Below are positions 34,331-41,653 of a stretch of 64,000 nucleotides of DNA, one piece after another. Source of the DNA: Deltaproteobacteria bacterium (GTDB taxonomy: Bacteria; Myxococcota_A; UBA796; SXON01); the NCBI GenBank assembly GCA_947445035.1, contig CANFCK010000006.1, forward strand, positions 1 to 64,000, given 5' to 3'. Each line of letters begins with the position of its first letter. Within the stretch, counting starts at the first letter, position 1. The position numbers and the translations under genes are program-made. Below the pieces are notes generated by a model that made no database searches, had not been told where the DNA came from, and saw nothing but the letters and a program-made list of their open reading frames with translations.

Positions 34331-35605
34331 TCAAATGCCGACCTTCGCCCTCACGTAGTCGTCATAGCCGTCGATGACCCCCGCGTAATAGTCGCGGTAG
34401 TACCATACGTAGTCGGGTGTGAACGGGCGCCTGGGGTCTGCCTGGACGTCGGCCTCGGTCAGGTCCCACGCCGCCTGGGCGCGGGTCAGCATGTCCGCCT
34501 CGTCGTACGCGTCCACGGCGATCTCGATGCGCAGCTTCAGCTCCGCGACGCAGGCGGCGTCTTCCAGGCATTTATTGCCCAAGCGCAGGTAGGCGGTGTT
34601 CCACGTTTCGCCGGTGTACTCGTACTCATTGAAGGTCTCGTCTTCGCCCCAGGGCATGAAAACCAGGCGGCGCGCATCGCTAGGATCTTCGTAGAGGATG
34701 ACGTCGTTGCTGTGGAAGGGGTAGCCGTCGTAGTTGCCGACCGCCGCACACCACGACCAGTAGTCCAAGAACTGGTCGACGTTGATGACCCCGCCGAGCT
34801 CACCGAAGAAGTCGCCACCCCAGGCGTCCAGCACCGCCATCACGGCGCGGAGTTGGTCCTTTTCGCCCGTGCCGTTGTTGATCTCCCAGAAATACATGCC
34901 GGTCTCGGAGAACTCCGCCCCGCCCGAGGCCGTGGCCCACAGGTTGCCGGTGGAGTCCGCGAAGCGCCGTTCGATCCACTCGTCATCCATCGCCTCCACG
35001 TTGGCGTACAGCCCCATGGATTCGCCGTTGAGGGTGACCCGCGCAAAACTCGCTCGCGACGCCAGCTGAGACTGGTCGTGCAAGAGCGAGTAGACGAGGA
35101 CTTCGCGCGACTGAATGTAGTCGGTGCCCATGTTGTTGAGCGTGATGCGCTGGAGGGTGCCGTACTTCTGGTCAACCAGGAACTCGTCGGTCTTGATCTT
35201 GAACGCGGCCTTGCACAGGCTGTCGTCGCAGTCGAGGTCCATGTAGGTGCTGGAGCCCTTCAGGCGCACGCCGACTTGCAAAAGCTCCATCCCGTTGACC
35301 ACGACATCGCCCTCGACGTACTCGCCGCCGTTGCGATTGAGGGAGCGGATGGCCGCCTCGCTCAGGGTGATGTCGACGGTCTGGATCACGGCCGGGTCGA
35401 AGAAGGCCTGGTAGAGCGCCTCTTTGTCGACGTCGGTGTCCGTGTCCGTATCCGTGTCGGTGTCCGTGTCGGTATCGGCGTCCCCCGGGAGCTCCTCGGT
35501 GTCGGTGTCGGCGGGGGTGCCGGTGTCTCCGGTGTCCTCCGGTTCGTCGGTTTGGAGGCCGATGGAGGAAACGGGGCGGCAACTGAGGAGGAGGAGGGTG
35601 AGCAC
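34331..35605 (-). CDS. CotH-family kinase-like lipoprotein with Thr-Asp repeat linker
   Basis: A 424-residue protein from GTG 35605, beginning MLTLLLLSCRPVSS with putative lipidated Cys9. An ATG near 35710 would add a 35-residue Arg-rich extension and overlap the divergent gene, so it is less likely. Residues about 15-60 are an Asp/Thr linker with eight Thr-Asp type repeats. The CotH domain follows: VVVNGMELLQVGVRLKGSS, KIKTDEFL (ATP-site Lys region), RITLNNMG, MGLYANVEAMDDEWI and LVFMPWGEDETFNEY, where WGxDxxF replaces the usual WDxDxxxG. It ends in a long helical tail. It probably phosphorylates exported proteins at the cell surface, by analogy with Bacillus CotH. Confidence 0.85.
   Translation of the reverse strand: MLTLLLLSCRPVSSIGLQTDEPEDTGDTGTPADTDTEELPGDADTDTDTDTDTDTDTDVDKEALYQAFFDPAVIQTVDITLSEAAIRSLNRNGGEYVEGDVVVNGMELLQVGVRLKGSSTYMDLDCDDSLCKAAFKIKTDEFLVDQKYGTLQRITLNNMGTDYIQSREVLVYSLLHDQSQLASRASFARVTLNGESMGLYANVEAMDDEWIERRFADSTGNLWATASGGAEFSETGMYFWEINNGTGEKDQLRAVMAVLDAWGGDFFGELGGVINVDQFLDYWSWCAAVGNYDGYPFHSNDVILYEDPSDARRLVFMPWGEDETFNEYEYTGETWNTAYLRLGNKCLEDAACVAELKLRIEIAVDAYDEADMLTRAQAAWDLTEADVQADPRRPFTPDYVWYYRDYYAGVIDGYDDYVRAKVGI
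35432..35479. repeat. Eight-unit 6-bp microsatellite in a coding region
   Basis: Units of GTCGGT/GTCCGT/ATCCGT/ATCGGC repeat eight times and encode the Thr-Asp linker of the CotH lipoprotein at 34331-35605. Slippage by one unit would keep the reading frame and change linker length. Confidence 0.85.
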
Positions 35606-35682
35606 GACGGCAGGATAGCCCGCTGGTCGTGGGTTTGTCGCCGGTCGTGACGGACCCCTGACGGCCGCGCTGCGCAAAGGGC

Positions 35683-35688
35683 GATAGT
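35683..35688 (+). promoter_or_regulatory. -10-like hexamer 7 nt before the DUF2007 gene
   Basis: GATAGT ends 7 nt before the GTG at 35696, and no Shine-Dalgarno sequence is present, so the transcript may be leaderless. No clear -35 was found. Confidence 0.3.
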
Positions 35689-35695
35689 TCTGGGT

Positions 35696-36001
35696 GTGGT
35701 TCGGATTCATCGCGCCCGCAGCCTCGCCGAAGCCACGCTGGTGCGAACTGCGCTGGAAAGGGGCGGTCTGACGGTGGAAATACGGGGGTTGGCGCGACCT
35801 GGAATCGCTGGTGGTATCCCGGTCCCTGACACCGAGGTTCAGCTCTTCGTGCCCGAGGACCAAGCGGATGCGGCCACCGCGCTTCTCGCTGCGGTCGACG
35901 CGCGGGCCCACCTGGAGTGGGTCTGCCCGGCCTGTGACGAGCGGAACCCGGCCAGCTTCGAGACGTGCTGGAAGTGTCAGCACGACCTCGCGGGCGCGTA
36001 A
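35696..36001 (+). CDS. DUF2007-like signal-transducing domain plus RanBP2-type zinc ribbon
   Basis: A 101-residue cytosolic protein. Residues 1-70 (ARSLAEATLVRTALERGGLTVEIRG, then PDTEVQLFVPEDQADAATALLAAV) match the DUF2007 / PII-like fold pattern of an alternating beta-alpha-beta domain often annotated 'putative prokaryotic signal transducing protein'. Residues 73-96 (WVCPACDERNPASFETCWKC) form a four-Cys RanBP2-style zinc ribbon. The ligand and partner are unknown. It is divergent from the CotH gene with about 90 bp between starts. Confidence 0.8.
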   Translation: MVRIHRARSLAEATLVRTALERGGLTVEIRGLARPGIAGGIPVPDTEVQLFVPEDQADAATALLAAVDARAHLEWVCPACDERNPASFETCWKCQHDLAGA

Positions 36002-36089
36002 CGGCCAAGGGCGCGGGCGGAGGGGAGAGCGCCGCGCACAGGCCTGAGCCGCTGCGGCCTGCCCCCCCCCGAGATCAGCTGGGGGCGTT

Positions 36090-36107
36090 ACGGGGGGCCA
36101 CCCCCGT
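36090..36107 (+). promoter_or_regulatory. Strong GC hairpin 6 nt before a start codon
   Basis: ACGGGGG (36090-36096), loop GCCA, CCCCCGT (36101-36107) form a perfect 7-bp stem ending 6 nt before the ATG at 36114. A C-run and G-run just upstream (36062-36085) could form a second stem. With no T-run it is not a standard terminator. It would occlude the initiation region, so attenuation of translation is possible. Confidence 0.5.
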
Positions 36108-36113
36108 CCCAAA

Positions 36114-37073
36114 ATGAACGTTTCGACCCTCCTCGCCCTGGTCTTCGTCGCCTGCGGCCCCACCACCGTCGTGGTCGACGACAAGCCTGGCGCGGGCACC
36201 GACACCGCCGCGGACGACACCGGTCTGGACTCGGCCGACACTGGCTCCGACACTGGCGACACCGCCTCCGAAACCGGCGACGACACCGATGACACCGACG
36301 ACACCGAGCCTGGTCCGCTCACCGGTGACTGCTTCGACTATGCCCTGGTGATCGACCAGTCCGCGCACCTTTCCTCGGGCAGCACCTTCGACTCCTTCGA
36401 CAGCACGCTCGGCGCGTACGGAGGCGAAAACGTCGGCTCGGTCGCGACCCTTTCCCTCAACGGGGACGAGGCCTGCGCGCTGCTCAACGGGTCGACGGTC
36501 CAGGGCACCATCGCCGTCGCCGGCGATCCCGAAGCCACCTACTGCGAGGAGTGGGGCGCCGCCGTATCCGGAGGGGTGGTCGAGCTTCTCACGCCTGCGA
36601 CGCTTCCGGTGGTAGCCACGCCCGAGGTGGGCGACAGCCAGGGGGACGTGACGCTGACCTGGGGGGGCGCGTCAACCTGGAACGCCGATGCCCGGTACGA
36701 GGATGTGTCGGTGGCCGGTGGCTCCACGCTCTCGGTCACCCGTAGCGCCACGGTGGTGGTCGACACCCTCGATGTGTCCGGCACCATCCACATCGCGGAG
36801 GGTGAGCGGCTCGATCTGTACGTGCGCGGGTCGGTCAACCTGGGGTGGGGCGCAGCGCTGAACGCGGGGGGCTCGCCGGGGCAGCTTCGCCTCTGGGTTC
36901 TGGGCGTCGGACCGGTGACCGTGGCGTACGGCGCGGGGCTCAACGCGTGGATGTTGGCTCCGGAGGCGCCCGTCAGCCACGTTGGTACCTTTGGCGGCGC
37001 GATGGCGGTCCGGGAGCTGGCGACGGCGTGGGGTGCGGCCACTCACCTGGACACCTCGGTCATCTGCCCATAG
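36114..37073 (+). CDS. Lipoprotein with Asp/Thr-rich linker and beta-rich domain
   Basis: A 319-residue protein beginning MNVSTLLALVFVACGPTT, with lipobox VACG and Cys14 as the probable lipidated residue. Residues 28-70 are an Asp/Thr/Gly linker (DTGSDTGDTASETGDDTDDT). The remaining ~245 residues are beta-strand-rich with regular hydrophobic alternation (VVVDTLDVSGTIHIAEGERL, DLYVRGSVNLGWGAALNAGG), resembling right-handed or polymer-forming surface domains seen in Myxococcota lipoproteins. The C-terminus is THLDTSVICP. No enzymatic motif is visible. A surface-exposed structural or adhesive role is inferred. A stable hairpin precedes its start. Confidence 0.75.
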   Translation: MNVSTLLALVFVACGPTTVVVDDKPGAGTDTAADDTGLDSADTGSDTGDTASETGDDTDDTDDTEPGPLTGDCFDYALVIDQSAHLSSGSTFDSFDSTLGAYGGENVGSVATLSLNGDEACALLNGSTVQGTIAVAGDPEATYCEEWGAAVSGGVVELLTPATLPVVATPEVGDSQGDVTLTWGGASTWNADARYEDVSVAGGSTLSVTRSATVVVDTLDVSGTIHIAEGERLDLYVRGSVNLGWGAALNAGGSPGQLRLWVLGVGPVTVAYGAGLNAWMLAPEAPVSHVGTFGGAMAVRELATAWGAATHLDTSVICP

Positions 37074-37195
37074 CACGCCCAGGCACCGGCGGTCCAAGCC
37101 AGAAAAACGAAGGTGTTGTAGCCGCGCGTCTGGCCGAGGACCACGATCAGAGGCGAGGTCAGGAGCGCGTCCAGGACGTTGGCACCGCCGTCGGC
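37043..37195 (-). pseudogene. Fragment of an integral membrane protein
   Basis: A 50-codon open stretch on the minus strand encodes GANVLDALLTSPLIVVLGQ, then TRGYNTFVFLAWTAGAWACY and ends GQMTEVSR with a stop. Two hydrophobic segments joined by a short polar loop look like real membrane-protein sequence, but no start codon precedes it and the frame is closed upstream. It overlaps the 3' end of the lipoprotein gene by about 30 bp. It is probably the decayed C-terminus of a lost gene. Confidence 0.35.
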
Positions 37196-37212
37196 TCACC
37201 TCGGACCTGACG

Positions 37213-37564
37213 ATGGGGCCTGGCGAGTCCCCATTTTCGATTCGGATTTCCGCCGGGTATTCACCACTGGGGCTCCTCGAACTTGACCCCGGCCGCAGCC
37301 TGGCTGCCGGTTCGGGGATTGTTGCGACCAAGGTGGTGTCGCTCTCGCCGGCTTGGGCGATGCTTTTCGAGGCGGAGGCGATCCTCGACGACACGCCGTT
37401 GTCCCTTCGCGGCGGCGAACGTTGGCGACCCGGCGAGCACGGGTCCGTGGTCGCGCTGGTGAGTGTGGGCGGTGGCGGTGGACTGGCTGGTCCCGCCCGG
37501 TCCGGAGGGGACCGTCTATGTGGCATTTTCAGCAGGGGTCAACTTCAGCGCGGTCTTGGAGTAG
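37213..37564 (+). pseudogene. Probable frameshifted small gene of unknown function
   Basis: From ATG 37213 about 88 codons (MGPGESPFSIRISAGY, with FEAEAILDDTPLSLRGGERW later) look like a beta-strand domain. Near 37470-37480, within a GGT/GGC-rich run, plausible coding sequence shifts frame and continues as DWLVPPGPEGTVYVAFSAG to a TAG at 37562-37564. A single indel in the Gly-codon run would explain this. The domain is not recognised. No Shine-Dalgarno was seen. It could also be chance. Confidence 0.35.
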
Positions 37565-37619
37565 CCGCGAACCCGGTCGAGGCGCTGGTTCGAACCCGAC
37601 GGGTTAGCTCGGCGCGAAG

Positions 37620-38495
37620 ATGCGATACATCGGAAAATTGTATCGACCTCCATCCGAGGCCGAGGCCTACATTCTGCAAGCCACGATCGGCTGCTCGTGG
37701 AACCGGTGCACGTATTGCGACATGTATCGAGACAAGCCCCTGATGCAGGCGCGCCCTGTATCGGAATGTATCGAGGATTTGCGCGCGGCGGCCGCCCGCT
37801 TCGGAGGCCGAGTCGAAAAGCTCTTCGTCGCCGACGGGGATGCGCTGGTGCTCCCGATGGAGAGCTGGACGCCGATTCTCACTGAAGCCCGCGCCTTGTT
37901 TCCGAATCTTCGCCGTGTGAGCGCCTACGCGATGGCGCGGAACCTGCTGGAGAAGTCCATCGCGGAGTTGGCCGAGCTGCGCGCTCTCGGGCTCAGCCGC
38001 CTCTACATCGGACCGGAGTCGGGCGACGACCCCACGCTGCGGCGCATCGCCAAGGGCTCCACTGCTGCAGAACATGTAGAAGCCGCGGCGAAGGCTCGCT
38101 CGGCCGGAATCGAGCTGTCGGTGATCTTCCTCCTTGGCGCCGGCGGGGTGGCGCGCACCCAGGAGCACGCTTCCGCCTCGGCCGCGTTGGCTACCGCCAT
38201 GGACCCCGCCTACCTCTCCGCACTGACGCTCACCGTGGTGCCGGGTACGCCGCTGGCGCGGCTCCAGGAGCGAGGCGGCTTCGTGCTCCCAGAGGTGCCC
38301 GCGCTCCTTCGCGAGCTGCGCACCTTCCTCGCCGAGGCCAACCCGACCCGCGCGGTGTTTCGAACCAACCACGCGAGCAACTACCTGCCCCTGGCCGGGA
38401 ACCTGCCCTTCGATCGCGCGCGGATGGTCGGTGCGCTCGACGCTGCGTTGTCGGGGGCGATTCCGCTGAGGCCGGAGTGGTCGCGGGGGCTGTGA
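37620..38495 (+). CDS. Radical SAM protein
   Basis: A 291-residue protein starting MRYIGKLYRPPSEAEAYILQ. The cluster-binding motif GCSWNRCTYCDMYRDKP gives C-x4-C-x2-C, in a variant with one extra residue relative to the canonical CxxxCxxC and typical of Elp3/HemN-like 'GCSxNxCxFC' families. LYIGPESGDDPTLRRIAKG (the 'GxES' SAM-binding strand) and VSAYAMARNLL follow, then the YLSALTLTVVPGTPL strand and a C-terminal RTNHASNYLPLAGNLP block. It generates a 5'-deoxyadenosyl radical; the substrate is unknown. It belongs to a widespread uncharacterised single-domain family. No dedicated partner gene is adjacent. Confidence 0.88.
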   Translation: MRYIGKLYRPPSEAEAYILQATIGCSWNRCTYCDMYRDKPLMQARPVSECIEDLRAAAARFGGRVEKLFVADGDALVLPMESWTPILTEARALFPNLRRVSAYAMARNLLEKSIAELAELRALGLSRLYIGPESGDDPTLRRIAKGSTAAEHVEAAAKARSAGIELSVIFLLGAGGVARTQEHASASAALATAMDPAYLSALTLTVVPGTPLARLQERGGFVLPEVPALLRELRTFLAEANPTRAVFRTNHASNYLPLAGNLPFDRARMVGALDAALSGAIPLRPEWSRGL

Positions 38496-38523
38496 GGGGG
38501 CTGGCTCACGCCGGCCCCCATCC

Positions 38524-38533
38524 GAGTATACTC
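38524..38533 (+). promoter_or_regulatory. GAGTATACTC palindrome / TATACT -10 element before a CotH gene
   Basis: A perfect 10-bp palindrome containing TATACT (38527-38532, 5 of 6 matches to TATAAT) ends 8 nt before the GTG at 38542. No Shine-Dalgarno lies between. Either a -10 box for a leaderless transcript or a small operator is possible. No clear -35 was seen. Confidence 0.4.
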
Positions 38534-38541
38534 ACCGCCAA

Positions 38542-41500
38542 GTGCCCCCCCGCCCCGCCACGATCGTGACGCTGTCGCTCCTCTGGGGCTGCCCATCGCC
38601 CGGCGACGGCCGCCCTGACACCGTCGACCCCGACGCGCCGCCCCCAACCGCCGCCCCGCTGCGCATCAACGAGGTGATGAGCGACAACGAGGACACGCTG
38701 GAAACCGCCTCGGGCGGCGCGCCCGACTGGATCGAGCTGTACAATCCCGGACCGGCCGCGGTGGACCTCGCCGGCTGGACGCTCGCGACCGTCGACGAAT
38801 CGGCCACCCTCCCCGGCTTTGCCCTTGGCGCCGGCGCCTTCGTCGTGGTCTACGCGTCGGGCGATGCCAGCACCGAAACCGAGATGCACCTTCCTTTTAA
38901 GCTGAGCGACGAGGGGGAGACCCTGACTCTGCACGGCCCGAACGGCGCCCTGGTCGACACCCTCGTTGTCCCCGAGTTGCGTGAGGACACCACCTGGGGT
39001 CCCCAGAACGTCGTCACCGAGGAGGTACTTCTCGCTGAGGGCAGCGTCGCAAGCGCGGGCCTCCCCACCGGCAACTGGACCGACCCTGACTACGACGATG
39101 GCGCCTGGGCTACAGTGGTGCTGGGCATCGGCTTTGACGGGGAGGTCGCGAGCGGGGACCCGACCAACGTAGCGCTCGGGAAATCGACGACGCAGTCGTC
39201 GGATGGGTACGGGTACACCGGGGTTGGGGCGGTGGATGGCGAGCCGTCGACGTTCTCGCACACGGGGGACGGGGACATGGCGCCCTGGGTCGAGGTCGAC
39301 CTCGACGGGAGCTGGTCGATCGACGAGGTCTCGCTCTACAACCGGGTCGATTGTTGTGCGAGTCGGCTGTACAACATCGTCGTCGAAGTTCTCGACGCCA
39401 GCGGCGGGGTGGTGTGGGCCTCGGCGGTGCAGAATCCGGTGAGCGAGGGCGGGACGCCCGTCGACCCGGGCCGCGTGATGCTGGTCACCCCGGACAGCCC
39501 GGTGGTGGGCGCATCGGTGCGTGTGTCAAAAACTGCGGTGAACGGCCGCGGCAACAGCGAGTGGATGTCGATCGGTGAGCTGGAGGTGAGGGGAGTGGCC
39601 GCTTCGCCGTACACGGGTGCCATCGCGACAGACGTGGAGGACCTCGTCGGAGACGCCACCGCAATATCCGTGCGCGTGCCGATTTCGGTAGGCATCGCGC
39701 CGGATCGGGTGGTGCTCGATGTTCGCTATGACGACGGCCTGCGCGTGTTCGTAGACGGCATCGAGGCGCTCAGCGCGAATGCCGGCGAGTCTTCAGCGCT
39801 CACGATGCACGACGGCATCACCAGCGAAGCCTTCACCCTGGACGCCGCCCGCTTCGGCCTGGGTGAGCACCTCGTCGCCTTCGAGGTGCAGAACGTCTCG
39901 CCCGCGGACGACGATCTGTTGTTGACACCCACGCTGACGGCGCAGGCGCTCGAGATTGGCGACGCCGCGTTCTTCACCACACCGACGCCCGGCCAACCCA
40001 ACGGACGCGGCGTCGCTGGGTTTCTGGACGCGCCTCGGTTCTCTCCGGAGCGGGGGTTCGCCGACGCTCCGTTCACGCTCACCCTGACCAATGCCACGGC
40101 GGGCGCGGACCTCGTCTACACCATCGACGGCTCGACCCCGAGCGCCGCCAACGGCCAGCGGGTCTCGCCCGACAACGTCGCGGCGCTCGCCACCGTCGAG
40201 CTTGCCGTGCCCACGACCGCCGCGGTACGCGCGATCGCACTTCACGACGAGCTGGCCGACTCCGCGGTCGCGACGCACACCTACCTATTCCCCGCCGACA
40301 TCGTGCGCCAGTCCGCCAGCCCCCCCGGGGTGCCGACCACGTGGGTGAGCCAGTACGAAGGGACGGTCGTGGCCGACTACGCGATGGACCCGCGGGTCAC
40401 CGAGGACCCCGACGTCGCGGCCGCGCTGGTCGCTGGGCTCCGCGAGCTTCCGTCGCTCTCGATCGTGCTCGGACCGGACGACCTCTGGAGCGAGGGCGCC
40501 GGTCTCTACGCCAACAGCGCCGGCCGCGGTGATGAGTGGGAAAAATCCGCGTCGATCGAGCTGATCCTTCCCGACGGCACCACTGGCTTCGCCGTCGATT
40601 GTGGCCTGCGCATCCATGGCTATGGGTGGCGGTACAACACCACGACGCCCAAGCACTCCTTCCGCTTGGAGTTCTCTGACCTGTACGGGGCAAGCAAGCT
40701 CCACTACCCGCTGTTTCCCGATGCCGAGATCGACGCGTTCGACAGCATCGTCCTGCGCGCGGGCGGCAGCAAGACCTGGCTTGACTTCCGCGACCCCGCC
40801 CAGGCGCAATACCTCCATGATGCGTTCGCTCGTGACACCGCCCGTGACATGGGCAAGGCCGACGGCCACGCCGCCTTCGTGCATCTGTACCTCAACGGCT
40901 TGTATTGGGGGCTCTACAATGCAGTGGAGCGCCCGGAGGCCGATTTCGGCGCGGCTTACTTTGGAGGCGACGACGAAGAGTACGACGCCATCAATCGTCG
41001 CACCACTACCAACGAAGCCATTGACGGCACCCTCGACGCGTTCCTCGAACTTCTGGCGCGCGCTGACGACGACCTGAGCACCGACGCGGGCCTGGCCGCG
41101 GTGGAGGAGATGCTCGATCTGGACGATCTCATCGACTACATGCTCATCCACCAGTACACCGTCAATCGGGACGGGCCGTGCTGTTTCGAGAGCAACAACA
41201 TGCGCGCGGTGCGGCGCCGCGTCGACGGCGAGCCCTTCCGTTTCTTCGTTTGGGACATGGAATACAGCCTCTGGGATGCCAGCGAGGCCACCAACGTGGA
41301 CGTGGATGTCGCCGGCTCCGCATCTCACATCTACGCTCGCCTTCGTGGCAACGCCGACTTCCGGCAACGGTACGCCGACCGCGCTCGGAAACACCTGACT
41401 GACGGTGGGGCGCTGACCCCGGAAGCCGCAACGGCCCGCTACGAGGCCCGCGCCACCGAGATCTTCGGCGCTCTATTGGCGGAGTCGGCCCGCTGGGGGG

Positions 41501-41631
41501 ACGTACGCACGGGCGTGCCGTACACCCGGGACGTCGAGTGGCAGATTGAGTACGACCGGCTGGTCAATGAGTATTTCCCGGTGCGCACGGAAATACTGAT
41601 CTCTCAGTTGGAGGCGGCTGGCTTGTATTGA
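38542..41631 (+). CDS. Multi-domain CotH-family lipoprotein (LTD, F5/8C-like, CotH)
   Basis: A 1029-residue protein from GTG 38542 (MPPRPATIVTLSLLWGCPSP, putative lipidated Cys17). Domains in order: lamin-tail domain (about 40-150; LRINEVMSDNEDT, WIELYNPGPAAVDLAGWTL); discoidin/F5-8C-like domain (about 205-335; GKSTTQSSDGYGYTGVGAVDG, WVEVDLDGSWSIDEVSLYN); a strand-rich region; a chitobiase-type C-terminal-like insert (about 495-590; VYTIDGSTPSAANG); and CotH (about 630-1020). In CotH, GLRIHGYGWRYNTTTPKHSFRL and GLYWGLYNAVERPE are typical. The metal motif reads FVWDMEYSLWD, with Glu replacing the second Asp of WDxD. The binding modules suggest targeting to glycans or surface proteins. Kinase activity is likely but the altered motif leaves doubt. 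Confidence 0.88.
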   Translation: MPPRPATIVTLSLLWGCPSPGDGRPDTVDPDAPPPTAAPLRINEVMSDNEDTLETASGGAPDWIELYNPGPAAVDLAGWTLATVDESATLPGFALGAGAFVVVYASGDASTETEMHLPFKLSDEGETLTLHGPNGALVDTLVVPELREDTTWGPQNVVTEEVLLAEGSVASAGLPTGNWTDPDYDDGAWATVVLGIGFDGEVASGDPTNVALGKSTTQSSDGYGYTGVGAVDGEPSTFSHTGDGDMAPWVEVDLDGSWSIDEVSLYNRVDCCASRLYNIVVEVLDASGGVVWASAVQNPVSEGGTPVDPGRVMLVTPDSPVVGASVRVSKTAVNGRGNSEWMSIGELEVRGVAASPYTGAIATDVEDLVGDATAISVRVPISVGIAPDRVVLDVRYDDGLRVFVDGIEALSANAGESSALTMHDGITSEAFTLDAARFGLGEHLVAFEVQNVSPADDDLLLTPTLTAQALEIGDAAFFTTPTPGQPNGRGVAGFLDAPRFSPERGFADAPFTLTLTNATAGADLVYTIDGSTPSAANGQRVSPDNVAALATVELAVPTTAAVRAIALHDELADSAVATHTYLFPADIVRQSASPPGVPTTWVSQYEGTVVADYAMDPRVTEDPDVAAALVAGLRELPSLSIVLGPDDLWSEGAGLYANSAGRGDEWEKSASIELILPDGTTGFAVDCGLRIHGYGWRYNTTTPKHSFRLEFSDLYGASKLHYPLFPDAEIDAFDSIVLRAGGSKTWLDFRDPAQAQYLHDAFARDTARDMGKADGHAAFVHLYLNGLYWGLYNAVERPEADFGAAYFGGDDEEYDAINRRTTTNEAIDGTLDAFLELLARADDDLSTDAGLAAVEEMLDLDDLIDYMLIHQYTVNRDGPCCFESNNMRAVRRRVDGEPFRFFVWDMEYSLWDASEATNVDVDVAGSASHIYARLRGNADFRQRYADRARKHLTDGGALTPEAATARYEARATEIFGALLAESARWGDVRTGVPYTRDVEWQIEYDRLVNEYFPVRTEILISQLEAAGLY

Positions 41632-41653
41632 TCGCACGGAGTAGGCCGCCGGG

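Noticed and set aside
37575..37612. GGTTCGAACCC-like sequence resembling a tRNA T-arm
   Set aside because: The flanking bases do not pair to form the T stem on either strand, and no acceptor, D or anticodon arm could be built around it.
38524..38533. GAGTATACTC as a stand-alone operator
   Set aside because: A 10-bp palindrome is common by chance and its core matches a -10 box; the promoter reading explains it as well.
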